64,000 bases of DNA from Mesorhizobium sp. CA14 (GCF_020165195.1 NZ_JAIUHR010000002.1:310001-374000), one strand, 5' to 3'; positions 17,770 to 29,145 are shown, numbered from the stretch's first letter. Made by a program: numbers and translations. The notes: generated by a model from the sequence alone, not told the origin.

Positions 17770-18327
17770 GTGTCTGGTTTCGCGTCACTTCGCCTGGCCT
17801 TCAGCGCAGCCATTCTCGGCGCCCTGCTTTGCGCGCCGCAGGCTTTGGCGCAAGGCGCGGCCGCGCCGGCTCAAACCATAACGCTTGGGCCGAGCGGCCT
17901 GCCGCTGCCGCGCTTCGTCAGCCTGAAGCCGGCCCGCGTCAATTCTCGCGTCGGCCCCGGCGCCAATTATTCCGTCAACTGGATGTATCTGAAGGCCGGC
18001 CTGCCGATGGAGGTCATCCAGGAGTTCGACACCTGGCGCCGCGTGCGCGACGCCGACGGCGCGGAGGGCTGGATCAACCAGTCGCTGCTCTCGGGCCGCC
18101 GCACCGCGATCGTCGCGCCCTGGCAGCGCGGCAAGGGCGGGCGAATCAACCTGCTCGACGAGCCCGACAAGGATGCGGGTGTGATCGCCATCATCGAGCC
18201 GGGCGTGATCGGCTCGATCAAGAAATGCGACGGCCAATGGTGCGAGATGACCTTCGACGGCCACACCGGCTGGATGGCGCAGTCGCAGGTGTGGGGCGCC
18301 TATCCCGGCGAGAAGGTCAAGAACTGA
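17770..18327 (+). CDS. Secreted SH3-domain protein
   Basis: The 185-residue protein has a signal peptide (about residues 1-28, ending 'QALAQG') and two bacterial SH3-like units: the first around 'KPARVNSRVGPGANYSVNWMY' to 'GWINQSLLSG', the second around 'NLLDEPDKDAGVIAIIEPGV' to 'GWMAQSQVWGAYPGE'. Such modules often bind cell-wall components, so a periplasmic or envelope role is likely. It starts at GTG with AAAGGA upstream. Its 3' end overlaps the convergent DUF4260 gene by 11 bases. Confidence 0.82.
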   Translation: MSGFASLRLAFSAAILGALLCAPQALAQGAAAPAQTITLGPSGLPLPRFVSLKPARVNSRVGPGANYSVNWMYLKAGLPMEVIQEFDTWRRVRDADGAEGWINQSLLSGRRTAIVAPWQRGKGGRINLLDEPDKDAGVIAIIEPGVIGSIKKCDGQWCEMTFDGHTGWMAQSQVWGAYPGEKVKN

Positions 18328-18715
18328 GTTCGCTAGCCTTGCTGTTGCGGTCGCGGCCGATGCGGCCGAGATGCGTATCCTGAAAACCGGTGGGCAGCTT
18401 GAGGCCGTAGCCGAGGGCACGGTCGATGGCGATATGCGCGATCCAGATGAGCGCCACGGCGGTCGTGATCGGGCCGGCGAGCAGCGCGCCCGCAAGCAGA
18501 AGCACGAGCGGGGCAATCAGGATATGCAAGGCGTTGTAGGTGACGGCGCCGACGTTTGGCCCGGCGAGATAGCCCAGCATCGACAGGTCCGGCGCAAGGA
18601 TGAGCAGCGCAAACAGCCACCAGGAAAAACCGGAGATCGCATAGCAAACGATCGCCAATGCAGCGACGGTGGCCCATTCAAACCGGACAATCAAATCGAC
18701 GGGCCGCATCGCCAC
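18317..18715 (-). CDS. DUF4260 family membrane protein
   Basis: The 132-residue protein has about four hydrophobic segments (around residues 12-30, 31-48, 58-82 and 83-100) and the family-like pattern 'LAPDLSMLGYLAGPNVGAVTYNALH'. The function of DUF4260 is not known. Its start is four bases after the irr stop, so it may be co-transcribed with irr. The first two Met codons are both possible starts. Confidence 0.75.
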   Translation of the reverse strand: MAMRPVDLIVRFEWATVAALAIVCYAISGFSWWLFALLILAPDLSMLGYLAGPNVGAVTYNALHILIAPLVLLLAGALLAGPITTAVALIWIAHIAIDRALGYGLKLPTGFQDTHLGRIGRDRNSKASELSS

Positions 18716-18719
18716 GGGA

Positions 18720-19151
18720 TCAGTCGCCGCGCTTCGGGCGAAGCCTCACGACGATGTCGACATTGGCGATCTCCATGCCTTCCGGAGGAGCCGGCAGGTT
18801 GGAGACGGTCACCGGTCCGCTTTCAATATCGAAAATGCGATTCTCGCCTTCGATGTAGAAGTGGTGGTGATCGGACGTGTTGGTGTCGAAATAGGTTTTC
18901 GACCCTTCGACCGCGAGGATGCGCAGCAGGCCAGCCTGGGTGAACTGGTGGAGCGCGTTGTAGACTGTCGCCAGCGAGACCGGCACGCCGGCGGCGATCG
19001 CCTCTTCGTGCAGTTCCTCGGCCGAAAGATGGCGGTCGCCCTTGGCGAAAAGCAGATCGGCCAGCGCAATGCGCTGACGCGTCGGCCTCAGGCCGGCTTC
19101 GCGAACCCGCTTGTCCACAGCGACATTTTCCTTCCGGTAGCCCGAATCCAT
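18720..19151 (-). CDS. irr: Iron response regulator Irr (Fur family)
   Basis: Irr is the haem-sensing Fur-family regulator that controls iron and haem genes in Rhizobiales when iron is scarce. The 143-residue product has the Fur winged helix 'VREAGLRPTRQRIALADLLF', 'HLSAEELHEEA', 'VSLATVYNALHQFTQAGLLR', then the diagnostic haem motif 'TSDHHHFYIEGENRIFDI'. The ATG at 19151 was chosen because a good promoter lies at 19239-19267, so upstream in-frame Met codons would be outside the transcript. It sits next to fabA, as in other rhizobia, and a possible Irr target palindrome is at 53874-53896. Confidence 0.93.
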   Translation of the reverse strand: MDSGYRKENVAVDKRVREAGLRPTRQRIALADLLFAKGDRHLSAEELHEEAIAAGVPVSLATVYNALHQFTQAGLLRILAVEGSKTYFDTNTSDHHHFYIEGENRIFDIESGPVTVSNLPAPPEGMEIANVDIVVRLRPKRGD

Positions 19152-19238
19152 CTCTTTGCGTCGAAGCTTGCTGCCCAGCCCATCAACAGGTCCAGAATGG
19201 CAAAAAGACGTCAAAAGCCAAAACCGGACATCAGCCGA

Positions 19239-19267
19239 CATATATTCTGTAGTCCAAATGCGATCAA
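19239..19267 (-). promoter_or_regulatory. Promoter of irr
   Basis: On the minus strand TTGATC and TATATG are separated by exactly 17 bases. Transcription would start near 19232, about 80 bases before the irr ATG. An overlapping TTGACC on the plus strand (19277-19282) could belong to fabA. Confidence 0.65.
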
Positions 19268-19399
19268 TAGCGCGCATTGACCCGGGCAGGCGCACGGGTT
19301 AAGCGCAAACGCCGGTTTCCGGCCGCAAACAGAGTGTGTTAGGAAACCAACGAGAAGGGCGCCCTGCCGCCCGCGAAAGAACACGGGGACAGAAATTTG

Positions 19400-19915
19400 A
19401 TGGCGGATCAAAAGTCCAGCTACGATTATGAGGAACTGCTTGCCTGCGCCCGCGGCGAGCTGTTCGGTCCGGGCAATGCCCAGCTGCCCTACCCGCCGAT
19501 GCTGATGTTCGACCGCATCACCGAGATCAGCGAGACCGGCGGCGCTTTCGACAAGGGCTTCATCCGCGCCGAATTCGACATCAAGCCGGATCTTTGGTTC
19601 TTCGCCTGCCACTTCATCGGCAATCCGATCATGCCGGGCTGTCTCGGCCTCGACGCCATGTGGCAGTTGACGGGTTTCTATCTCGGCTGGCTGGGCGAAC
19701 CGGGCAAAGGCATGGCGCTTTCGACCGGCGAGGTGAAGTTCAAGGGCATGGTGACGCCATCGGTGAAGAAGGTCGAATACGGCGTCGACTTCAAGCGCGT
19801 GATGCGGGGCCGGCTGGTGCTCGGCATCGCCGATGGCTGGCTCAAGGCGGATGGCGAACCCATATACGCGGCTACGGATCTAAAGGTCGGTCTGTCCAAG
19901 CAGCCGGCCGCCTGA
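19400..19915 (+). CDS. fabA: 3-hydroxydecanoyl-ACP dehydratase/isomerase
   Basis: FabA introduces the cis double bond of unsaturated fatty acids at the C10 stage. The 171-residue length is standard. Catalytic His is in '[16 protein letters not shown]' and the Asp in '[11 protein letters not shown]'. The ATG at 19400 was chosen over a TTG immediately before it. fabB and fabI follow, giving the set needed for unsaturated acyl chain synthesis. Confidence 0.97.
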   Translation: MADQKSSYDYEELLACARGELFGPGNAQLPYPPMLMFDRITEISETGGAFDKGFIRAEFDIKPDLWFFACHFIGNPIMPGCLGLDAMWQLTGFYLGWLGEPGKGMALSTGEVKFKGMVTPSVKKVEYGVDFKRVMRGRLVLGIADGWLKADGEPIYAATDLKVGLSKQPAA

Positions 19916-20030
19916 CCGTTTTTCGCCACGGCGTCGCGTAGCCAATGGACGCCACGCCAGTTTATTTGCGTATGATCAAAAGCGAAAACCGGCTAGGTTT
20001 TTCGCCCGAATACGCCGGAAGGAGTAGCGA

Positions 20031-21251
20031 ATGAGACGGGTCGTAGTGACAGGGCTCGGCATTGTGTCGTCGATCGGCAACAATGCCAACGAGGTGCAGA
20101 GCTCGCTTTACGATGCCAAATCCGGCATCAGCTTTTCCAATTCCTTCGCCGAACACGGCTTCCGCTGCCAGGTCTGGGGCGCGCCGACGCTCGATCCCAC
20201 CCCGATGATCGATCGTCGTGCCATGCGTTTCCTGAGCCAGGGCGCGGCCTGGAACCACGTCGCCATGGATCAGGCGATCGCCGATGCCGGCTTAAGCGAA
20301 AGCGACATCACCAATGAGCGGACCGGCATCGTGATGGGCTCCGGCGGGCCTTCGACCCGCACCATCGTCGAAGCGGCCGAAACCACGATCAAGAACAACA
20401 GCCCCAAGCGCATCGGCCCGTTCGCCGTGCCGAAGGCCATGTCGTCGACGGCGTCTGCCACCCTGGCGACGTGGTTCAAGATCCACGGCGTCAACTACTC
20501 GATCTCGTCGGCCTGCTCGACCTCCGCGCATTGCATAGGCAATGCCTATGAGCTGATCCAATGGGGCAAGCAGGATATGATGTTTGCCGGCGGCCACGAG
20601 GACCTCGACTGGACCATGTCGGACCTGTTCGACGCCATGGGCGCCATGTCGTCGAAGTTCAACGACAATGCATCGGCCGCTTCGCGCGCCTATGACGTCA
20701 ACCGCGACGGCTTCGTCATCGCCGGAGGCGCCGGCGTGCTGGTGCTGGAGGAATTGGAACACGCCAAGGCGCGCGGCGCGAAGATCTATGCCGAGATCGT
20801 CGGTTATGGCGCGACATCCGACGGCTACGACATGGTCGCTCCTTCGGGCGAAGGCGCTATCCGCTGCATGCGGCAGGCGCTTGCCACGGTGCCATCGCCG
20901 GTCGACTATATCAACACCCACGGCACCTCGACGCCGGTCGGCGATTCCAAGGAAATGGGCGCCATTCGCGAGGTGTTCGGCGACAAGATGCCTTACATCA
21001 CCTCGACCAAGTCGCTCACCGGCCATTCGCTGGGCGCGGCCGGCGTGCAGGAATCGATCTACTCGATCCTGATGATGCAGGGCGGCTTCATCGGCGAGAG
21101 CGCCCATATCGAAGAGCTCGATCCGGAATTCGAAGGCATGCCGATCGTGCGCAAGCGTATCGACAATGCCAAGATCGACACCGTCCTGTCCAATTCCTTC
21201 GGTTTCGGTGGCACCAACGCAACGCTGATTTTCCAGCGCTATTCCGCATAA
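20031..21251 (+). CDS. fabB: Beta-ketoacyl-ACP synthase I
   Basis: FabB elongates the cis-3-decenoyl product of FabA, so it is needed for unsaturated fatty acids. The 406-residue enzyme shows the active-site Cys in '[14 protein letters not shown]', the two His in '[14 protein letters not shown]' and '[15 protein letters not shown]', and the C-terminal '[14 protein letters not shown]'. It follows fabA by 115 bases, with a GGAAGGAG site before the ATG. Confidence 0.97.
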   Translation: MRRVVVTGLGIVSSIGNNANEVQSSLYDAKSGISFSNSFAEHGFRCQVWGAPTLDPTPMIDRRAMRFLSQGAAWNHVAMDQAIADAGLSESDITNERTGIVMGSGGPSTRTIVEAAETTIKNNSPKRIGPFAVPKAMSSTASATLATWFKIHGVNYSISSACSTSAHCIGNAYELIQWGKQDMMFAGGHEDLDWTMSDLFDAMGAMSSKFNDNASAASRAYDVNRDGFVIAGGAGVLVLEELEHAKARGAKIYAEIVGYGATSDGYDMVAPSGEGAIRCMRQALATVPSPVDYINTHGTSTPVGDSKEMGAIREVFGDKMPYITSTKSLTGHSLGAAGVQESIYSILMMQGGFIGESAHIEELDPEFEGMPIVRKRIDNAKIDTVLSNSFGFGGTNATLIFQRYSA

Positions 21252-21280
21252 AGCCGGCGTTTTTATAAGGATTGCCTTTT

Positions 21281-22093
21281 ATGGACGGGTTGATGAAGGG
21301 CAAGCGCGGGCTTGTCATGGGTGTTGCCAACGACCATTCGATCGCCTGGGGCATCGCCAAGAGGCTGTCGGAACATGGGGCGGAGCTCGCCTTCACCTAC
21401 CAGGGCGACGCCTTCGGGCGGCGGGTCAAGCCGCTCGCCGAGAAGGTGGGCGCCTCGCTGATCGTGCCCTGCGATGTCGAGGACAGCGCCTCGGTCACCG
21501 CGACTTTCGAGACCCTTCGTGAAGCCTGGGGCGGGCTGGATTTCGTGGTGCACGCCATCGGCTTTTCCGACAAGAACGAGCTGAAGGGCCTCTACGCCGA
21601 CACCAGCCGCGACAATTTCGTGCGCACCATGGTGATCTCCTGCTATTCCTTCACCGAGATCGCCCGCAACGCCGCTGCGCTGATGGGCAATGGCGGCTCG
21701 ATGATCACCCTCACCTATGCCGGCTCCGTCAGAGTGATGCCGAACTATAACGTCATGGGCGTCGCCAAGGCCGGGCTGGAGGCCAGCGTGCGCTATCTCG
21801 CCAACGACTACGGCCCGCGCGGCATCAGGGTGAACGGCATCTCGGCCGGGCCGGTGCGGACGCTGGCCGGCTCCGGCGTGTCCGACGCCCGCCACATGTT
21901 CTCCTACCAGCAGCGCAATTCGCCTTTGCGGCGCACCGTGACTATCGACGAAGTCGGCGGCTCGGCGCTCTACCTGCTCTCCGACCTGTCGTCGGGCGTC
22001 ACCGGCGAGATCCACTATGTGGATTCCGGCTATCACATCGTTTCGATGCCGGCACTGGAGGAATTGAAGCAGAACGACGGCATGCGCGAATAA
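21281..22093 (+). CDS. fabI: Enoyl-ACP reductase (NADH)
   Basis: FabI performs the last reduction in each fatty-acid elongation cycle and is the triclosan target. The 270-residue SDR protein has 'GLVMGVANDHSIAWGIAK' (the FabI version of the nucleotide loop), 'HAIGFSDKNEL', and the catalytic Tyr-(N)6-Lys in 'NYNVMGVAKAGLEASVRYLA'. The ATG at 21281 has AAGGA upstream. It is 29 bases after fabB and probably shares its transcript. Confidence 0.95.
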   Translation: MDGLMKGKRGLVMGVANDHSIAWGIAKRLSEHGAELAFTYQGDAFGRRVKPLAEKVGASLIVPCDVEDSASVTATFETLREAWGGLDFVVHAIGFSDKNELKGLYADTSRDNFVRTMVISCYSFTEIARNAAALMGNGGSMITLTYAGSVRVMPNYNVMGVAKAGLEASVRYLANDYGPRGIRVNGISAGPVRTLAGSGVSDARHMFSYQQRNSPLRRTVTIDEVGGSALYLLSDLSSGVTGEIHYVDSGYHIVSMPALEELKQNDGMRE

Positions 22094-22195
22094 TTTGCGG
22101 CCGCGATAGTAGCCTTCCAGTAAAATTGCATGCATCGGGGGAAACTCATTTTAAGGAGATGTCCGCTATAAGGCCCTGTAATCCGGGGACCATGC

Positions 22196-23749
22196 ATGCC
22201 CGCAGTCAGCAATCCCAAACGGACTCCGCTGTTCCGGCTGATCACCATCGCCAGCTCGGGCATGGGCAGTTTCATCCTTGGACTATGGGGGCTGCGGTTC
22301 GGCTTCGGCGACGGCATGGCCGGCATGCCGGCCGAAACGATGGCCGGCATCATCGCAGCGCTCTGCGCTTTAGCCGCCGGCGGTGCCGCGCTATCGTTCT
22401 TCGCGGGCGTCGATGAATCGGTGGCCTATGTCTTCAAGGAAACCCATTTCGACAAGCTGACCGGCCTTTTGTCGCGCCAGGCCATGGTCGGCAAGATAGC
22501 CGAAGCTGCCTCCGCGACCATTCGAACCGGCGAGCCGGTGTTCCTGATCGACATCGATATCGACCGCTTCAAGCAGATCAACGACGCCATCGGATACAGC
22601 CAGGGCGACGAGCTGATCCGCGCCTTCACCGACAGGCTGAGGGATAACATACCGAAAAACGCGGTGATCGGGCGTATCGGCGCCGGCGAATTCGGCGTGC
22701 TGCTGCCGGATTGCGACATCAGGGGTTCGATCGAACGGCTCATCGAAAAGCTCATCAACGAGATGATGGAGCCCTACCAGCTGCGGAGCCATCTGCAGTC
22801 GGTCAGCCTGTCGGTCGGCATCGTGGCGATGCCGAAGGACGGCGTCGACCCGGTCCTGGTCCTGCGCCGCTCGAACCTTGCGCTGCAGAACGCGCGTGCC
22901 AGCGGCATTGGCAACTGGTCCGTTTTCCACGCCGATATGGGCCGCGTGGCGGATTATCGGCAATGGATCGAGTCGGAGCTGAAGACGGCCTTCGACCGCG
23001 GCGACTTCAGCCTCCACTACCAGCCGCAGCTCAACCTGCCGAGCGGCCGTGTCGTCGGCTATGAGGCGCTGATCCGCTGGAAGCATCCGGAGCGCGGCAT
23101 GATCCCGCCGATGGAATTCATTCCGATCGCCGAAGAGACCGGCATGATCAATCCGATCGGCGAGTGGGTGCTGCGCAAAGCCTGCGGCGACGCCCGGTTC
23201 CTGCCGCAGGACTGCTTCGTCGCCGTCAACATCTCGCCGGTCCAGTTCATGACCAGGGACTTCATCGGCATCGTGCGGGACGTGATGGAATCGACCGGCA
23301 TCAGGCCGTCGCGGCTGGAGCTCGAGGTCACCGAGACGGCGATGATGCAGGATCGCGACCGCGCCGCGGCGATCCTGGAGCAGCTTGCCGAGATGGGTAT
23401 CTCCGTGGCCGTCGACGATTTCGGCACGGGCTATTCCAATTTGAGCTACCTGATCGACTTCTCTTTCGGCAAGCTGAAGATCGACCGTTCCTTCGTCAGC
23501 CGCATCGACACCGACTCCAGCTCCGGCGCGATCGTTTCGACCATTGTCGGCCTGTCGCGGGCGCTGGGCGTCGGCATCATCGCCGAGGGCGTGGAGACCG
23601 AGAATCAGGCCACGCTGCTTCAGGCGGCCGGCTGCGAGGTTGTGCAGGGCTATCTGTTCGGCCGGCCGGCGCCGCTCACGGTCGAACTCGGCGAAGCGCG
23701 GCCCGCCTTCGACACCCGCGAACCGGCCCGCATCGTCAGCGTGCAGTAA
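22196..23749 (+). CDS. Membrane GGDEF/EAL protein, probable c-di-GMP phosphodiesterase
   Basis: The 517-residue protein has two N-terminal membrane segments (about 14-36 and 48-70), a GGDEF domain (about 82-240) and an EAL domain (about 255-500). The GGDEF motif is degenerate: 'GRIGAGEFGVLL' has GAGEF. The EAL domain keeps its key residues: 'GYEALIRWKHPERG', 'NISPVQF', 'LEVTETAMM', 'VDDFGTGYSNLSYL', 'KIDRSFV' and 'EGVET'. It is therefore predicted to degrade c-di-GMP, with the GGDEF part possibly sensing GTP. No sensor domain is visible beyond the membrane region. It is a single-gene unit, 102 bases after fabI. Confidence 0.9.
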   Translation: MPAVSNPKRTPLFRLITIASSGMGSFILGLWGLRFGFGDGMAGMPAETMAGIIAALCALAAGGAALSFFAGVDESVAYVFKETHFDKLTGLLSRQAMVGKIAEAASATIRTGEPVFLIDIDIDRFKQINDAIGYSQGDELIRAFTDRLRDNIPKNAVIGRIGAGEFGVLLPDCDIRGSIERLIEKLINEMMEPYQLRSHLQSVSLSVGIVAMPKDGVDPVLVLRRSNLALQNARASGIGNWSVFHADMGRVADYRQWIESELKTAFDRGDFSLHYQPQLNLPSGRVVGYEALIRWKHPERGMIPPMEFIPIAEETGMINPIGEWVLRKACGDARFLPQDCFVAVNISPVQFMTRDFIGIVRDVMESTGIRPSRLELEVTETAMMQDRDRAAAILEQLAEMGISVAVDDFGTGYSNLSYLIDFSFGKLKIDRSFVSRIDTDSSSGAIVSTIVGLSRALGVGIIAEGVETENQATLLQAAGCEVVQGYLFGRPAPLTVELGEARPAFDTREPARIVSVQ

Positions 23750-23768
23750 AGCGCCTCGCTTTTCCTGG

Positions 23769-23806
23769 CGCAATTCCGGCCGGAAACCGCTTCACTGGAA
23801 TTGCTT
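23769..23806. repeat. Palindromic intergenic repeat, GCAATTCC family, copy 2
   Basis: This shorter relative of the element at 12276-12323 has the same ends (GCGCAATTCCGG and GGAATTGC) around GGAAACCGCTTC. It fills most of the gap between two convergent genes, and the rsmC-like stop codon abuts it. Confidence 0.65.
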
Positions 23807-24816
23807 CAGCGGCGCGCCGAAAACACCTTGAACATGCCGTCGCGGGCAATCTCGGCATGGCTGGCAAAGGCCGCCGAGAGCACCTGTTCGTAAGGAAGCT
23901 GGCGATTGGCTACCATGAATAGGCGGCCGCCCGGCTTCAGCGCCTTCGACGCGGCGCGGATCATGCCGGCGCCGATGTCCGGCTCGGCGGCACGGCCGCT
24001 GTGGAATGGCGGGTTCATGACGATCGCGTCATAGCGCCGCTCGACTGCCTCGGTGAGCAGATCGATCCAGAAGAAGCGCGGCTCGATGGCATCCCCGTAG
24101 ACGTTCAGCCTGGCTGCTTCTAGGGCCTCGAAATCCGCTTCATAGAGATCGAGCGCTGAGAGACGCTGCGAGCGCTGCCCGACCTCCGCCGAAAGATATC
24201 CCCATCCAGCGCAGAAGTCGGCGACATTGCCTTTGAGATCGTGAGGTAAGTTCGCGGCCAACAGTTTCGAACCGGCATCGATCCGATCGAAGGAGAACAT
24301 GCCAGGCTGGGTTTTGAAGCCGCCCTCAAGGACAAAATCGGGGTTGCCGAAGCGCAGCGTCGCGGCCGCCTCCGAGCCGGTCCGCCGCAACCAGAAAGCA
24401 ACGCCGTGGTGCTTGGGCAGATGGCCTTCGAGCGGCGCCAGCGCGTCGATCCGCTTTCGCAAGCTGTCGATGCCGTCTTCCTTGCCACCGGCAATGACAA
24501 CCAATCCACCCGGCGCCACACGCTCGATGGCCTCGGCTATGCGCCGCTCATTCTGGCCGCGATGGCGGCCCGCAAGCACCAGGGCCATGTCGAAGCCGGA
24601 ACCTTCCACGCGCGGCGTGACAGTGTAGCCCGACGCCTGCAAGGCCCGAAAATGTGGCCGAAAGCCTTGCACGAGATGCAGCGCCGCGTCGAAGCCGGCG
24701 GGCAAACGGAAGCCGGGCTCCGCGCCGAGAAAAAGGACGCGGGCATCCTTTCTGGGCAGAGGCAGCGCCTCGGCCTCGAACGGGTAGAACAGTGTCTTCA
24801 GCGGCTCCGCGGCCAT
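23806..24816 (-). CDS. Class I SAM-dependent methyltransferase, RsmC-like
   Basis: The 336-residue protein has the length and two-domain plan of RsmC, which methylates 16S rRNA at G1207. The C-terminal half carries the SAM fold, with motif I 'GNVADFCAGWGYLSAEVGQR' and the catalytic 'AIVMNPPFHSG' that marks base N-methyltransferases of this group, and a late 'LKPGGRLFMVANRQLPYE'. The N-terminal half is a degenerate methyltransferase-like domain, also typical of RsmC. Substrate specificity cannot be confirmed from sequence alone, so no symbol is given. Confidence 0.82.
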   Translation of the reverse strand: MAAEPLKTLFYPFEAEALPLPRKDARVLFLGAEPGFRLPAGFDAALHLVQGFRPHFRALQASGYTVTPRVEGSGFDMALVLAGRHRGQNERRIAEAIERVAPGGLVVIAGGKEDGIDSLRKRIDALAPLEGHLPKHHGVAFWLRRTGSEAAATLRFGNPDFVLEGGFKTQPGMFSFDRIDAGSKLLAANLPHDLKGNVADFCAGWGYLSAEVGQRSQRLSALDLYEADFEALEAARLNVYGDAIEPRFFWIDLLTEAVERRYDAIVMNPPFHSGRAAEPDIGAGMIRAASKALKPGGRLFMVANRQLPYEQVLSAAFASHAEIARDGMFKVFSARR

Positions 24817-24851
24817 TCACCTTGCTCCGTAGAACTCTTTGCAGTGCCCTG

Positions 24852-24886
24852 AAACAAAACGGGCGCGACCTCGCGGCGCGCCCGTC
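24852..24886 (-). terminator. Terminator after pnp
   Basis: An ACGGGCGCG / CGCGCCCGT stem of nine pairs is followed by TTTTGTTT on the minus strand, about 25 bases after the pnp stop. It marks the end of the rimP-pnp block. Confidence 0.85.
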
Positions 24887-24908
24887 TTGAATTATCCGGT
24901 CAAACCGA

Positions 24909-27059
<2,151 letters not shown>

Positions 27060-27439
27060 GTCTTGTCCTTCATATGCGGAAAGGGCCGCGCCGTCCTAAC
27101 GGCTACGGGTTCTCCCTTCCCTGGCTTCCTTCGGGCAGCCACGGGCAAGACAACGGGGTGCTCGATCAAATCCGGCTCATGAGCCAAGCGAGCACCCTGC
27201 AATCCTGCCCCATGACCGTCCATGGGCGGTTCCGAATGGCCCTCTGCACGTCCGGAACCGGGTTTGGCCGTTTGATCGGCCGGCTTTGCGCATGACGCCG
27301 GAAACCGCTGTTTCCAGAACGCGCCCTGCGCGAATGCAGATTTGGAGAGCGCATCGCGCTCAGGCATTATCGCACCGGACCATCCGATGCGCCAATGCGC
27401 GACCGGCGGGCCCCCTTCGAGAGCCCGCCGGTCAATTCG
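27060..27439 (-). other. rpsO-pnp intergenic leader with several inverted repeats
   Basis: The 380 bases between rpsO and pnp contain no convincing gene. Visible inverted repeats include GGCCG-N6-CGGCC near 27267-27283, a CCATGG-centred one near 27205-27225, and a perfect 11-bp stem at 27401-27433. In E. coli the pnp leader forms an RNase III-cut hairpin used for autoregulation; this region could serve the same purpose, but that is inference from position. Confidence 0.5.
27401..27433 (-). terminator. Strong hairpin directly after rpsO, no U tract
   Basis: The arms GACCGGCGGGC and GCCCGCCGGTC pair perfectly over 11 bases, seven bases past the rpsO stop. No T run follows on the minus strand, so it may be a decay barrier, a processing site or a partial terminator rather than a classic intrinsic terminator. 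Confidence 0.55.
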
Positions 27440-27709
27440 TCAGCGACGCAGACCGAGCTTGTCGATCAGCGTCTGATAGCGCGCGTCATCCTTGCGCTTG
27501 AGGTAGTCAAGCAGGCTGCGGCGCTGGGAGACCAGAGCAAGCAGACCACGGCGGGAATGGTTATCCTTCTTGTGATCCTTGAAGTGCTCGGTCAGGTTCT
27601 TGATGCGCTCGGAAAGGATGGCAACCTGGACTTCCGGAGATCCGGTGTCGCCCTTGGCGGTTGCGAATTCGGTCATCAATTCCTTCTTGCGATCGGCAGT
27701 GATCGACAT
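27440..27709 (-). CDS. rpsO: 30S ribosomal protein S15
   Basis: S15 binds 16S rRNA helices 20-22 in the central domain. The 89-residue protein [20 protein letters not shown], with '[22 protein letters not shown]' and 'DHHSRRGLL'-type sequence (here [20 protein letters not shown]), matches the family closely, including its length. An AAGGAAAA site lies before the ATG. It precedes pnp, the usual order, but corA and a palindromic repeat separate it from truB. Confidence 0.98.
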   Translation of the reverse strand: MSITADRKKELMTEFATAKGDTGSPEVQVAILSERIKNLTEHFKDHKKDNHSRRGLLALVSQRRSLLDYLKRKDDARYQTLIDKLGLRR

Positions 27710-27904
27710 CGTGCTTTTCCTTATCTGTTGGAGGAAACGGGACGCCTTCAGCCGGGATGTCGTCCAGCAGAGGCCAGTGCAAGCGACGCGTCAGGGCGCG
27801 AAGCTGCGGCGCATATAGTGCAATTCCGGAAAAAACACCAGCCCAATTGTCAAGCCGGCTTGTCGCAGGTTCCGGTTGCGAAAACAGGCGAATTCAAAGG
27901 CTAA

Positions 27905-28007
27905 TGCATGTCGCCCAGAAGCGTGCAGCGGTCCTGGGGAAACGACATGCATCAAAACAAAGGCCTAAAGCGCGTAGCCTGAATCCGTTTCATCGCGACG
28001 CGCTTTA
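27905..28007. repeat. Compound palindromic repeat beside corA
   Basis: Two palindromes lie in tandem. The first has ends ATGCATGTCG and CGACATGCAT (about 27905-27952) around GCGTGCAGCGG; the second has ends CTAAAGCGCG and CGCGCTTTAG (about 27965-28008) around TGAATCCGTTTCATC. I recognise this as the type of element scattered through Mesorhizobium chromosomes. The right end supplies the corA stop codon. Confidence 0.75.
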
Positions 28008-29099
28008 GAGCCACTTCTTCCATTTGAAGAACGCAATCAGACCGACCGCAACGATCCCCATGAACATGAGCGAGGCGGGATAGCCGTAATAGGCTTTCAG
28101 CTCGGGCATGTTCCAGGGCGAGCTTTGCGGATCGAAATTCATGCCCCAGACGCCGACCAGGAAAGTCAGCGGCATGAAGATTACCGAGACGATGGTCAGG
28201 TAGGAAATGACGTCGTTGGTGCGGGCCTGGGTCAGCGAGACATGCATCTCGATCAGGCCGGTGAGCATGTCGCGCTGGTTCTCGACCAGCTCGATCAGGC
28301 GCAGCGAATGATCGAGCGTGTCATTGAAGAAGATCTTGGTCTCGGCCTTCACGAAGGGCACGTCGTTGCGGATCAGCGTCGCCAGCGCGTCGCGCATCGG
28401 CCACAGAACGCCTTTCAGCACATTGGCGTCGCGCCTCAGTTCATGCAGCTGCCGCATCTGATGCTTGTGCGGCTTGTCCAGCATCTCGTCCTCGATGCCG
28501 TCGACCGTTTCGCTCGCCGCCTCGATGGGCGGGAAATAGCTGTCGACGATAGCATCGATCAGCGCATAGGCGAGATAGTCGGCGCCGCGCGAACGCAGCC
28601 GGTTGGGCATCGCGCCGGCAATGCGCTTGCGTACCGGATCGAACGGATCGCCCTCGCGTTCCTGGAAGGTGACGACGAAATTGCCGCCGAAGAACAGCGC
28701 GATCTGCTCGTAGCGGTGCGAGGTGACGTCGTCGATCATGCGCATGACGACGAAGGCATGATTCTCGTAGAAATCCACCTTGGGCCGCTGCCCGGTGTTG
28801 ACGACATCCTCCAGCGCCAGCGGGTGCAGGTTGAAGATGCGGCCGATCTCCTCGATCAGCGGGATGTTGGCGAGCCCCGTGCAATCCAGCCACACGGCAG
28901 GCCATTTCTGGCAATGGGTGTTGAGATCGTCGATCGAGGCATTGTCGATGGTTTCGTATTTCTGGGGCGAGATCAGCGTCAGCCGAAGCTCGCTTCGCCG
29001 CGCCGCCGGATCGGCGATAAGCGTGCCGGGCGACGCGCCGACCGGTGGTCGACGGGTTTTCAGCGGCGCCCGCTTCTTGCCAGTGTCAGCCTTGGCCAT
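28005..29099 (-). CDS. corA: CorA-family magnesium/divalent-cation channel
   Basis: The 364-residue protein has a large cytoplasmic N-terminal domain and two C-terminal membrane helices separated by the selectivity motif 'FLVGVWGMNFDP', which contains the GMN of CorA channels. The long coiled region before it ('LRRDANVLKGVLWPMRDALATL') matches the CorA funnel. It ends in 'FFKWKKWL', basic as in the family. The ATG at 29099 follows truB by 46 bases, so corA probably rides on the upstream transcript; this is not its usual neighbourhood. Confidence 0.9.
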   Translation of the reverse strand: MAKADTGKKRAPLKTRRPPVGASPGTLIADPAARRSELRLTLISPQKYETIDNASIDDLNTHCQKWPAVWLDCTGLANIPLIEEIGRIFNLHPLALEDVVNTGQRPKVDFYENHAFVVMRMIDDVTSHRYEQIALFFGGNFVVTFQEREGDPFDPVRKRIAGAMPNRLRSRGADYLAYALIDAIVDSYFPPIEAASETVDGIEDEMLDKPHKHQMRQLHELRRDANVLKGVLWPMRDALATLIRNDVPFVKAETKIFFNDTLDHSLRLIELVENQRDMLTGLIEMHVSLTQARTNDVISYLTIVSVIFMPLTFLVGVWGMNFDPQSSPWNMPELKAYYGYPASLMFMGIVAVGLIAFFKWKKWL

Positions 29100-29145
29100 G
29101 AGATCCCTGAAGTATCGGCACTCAGCGGAGCTTAGACGACCGGAT

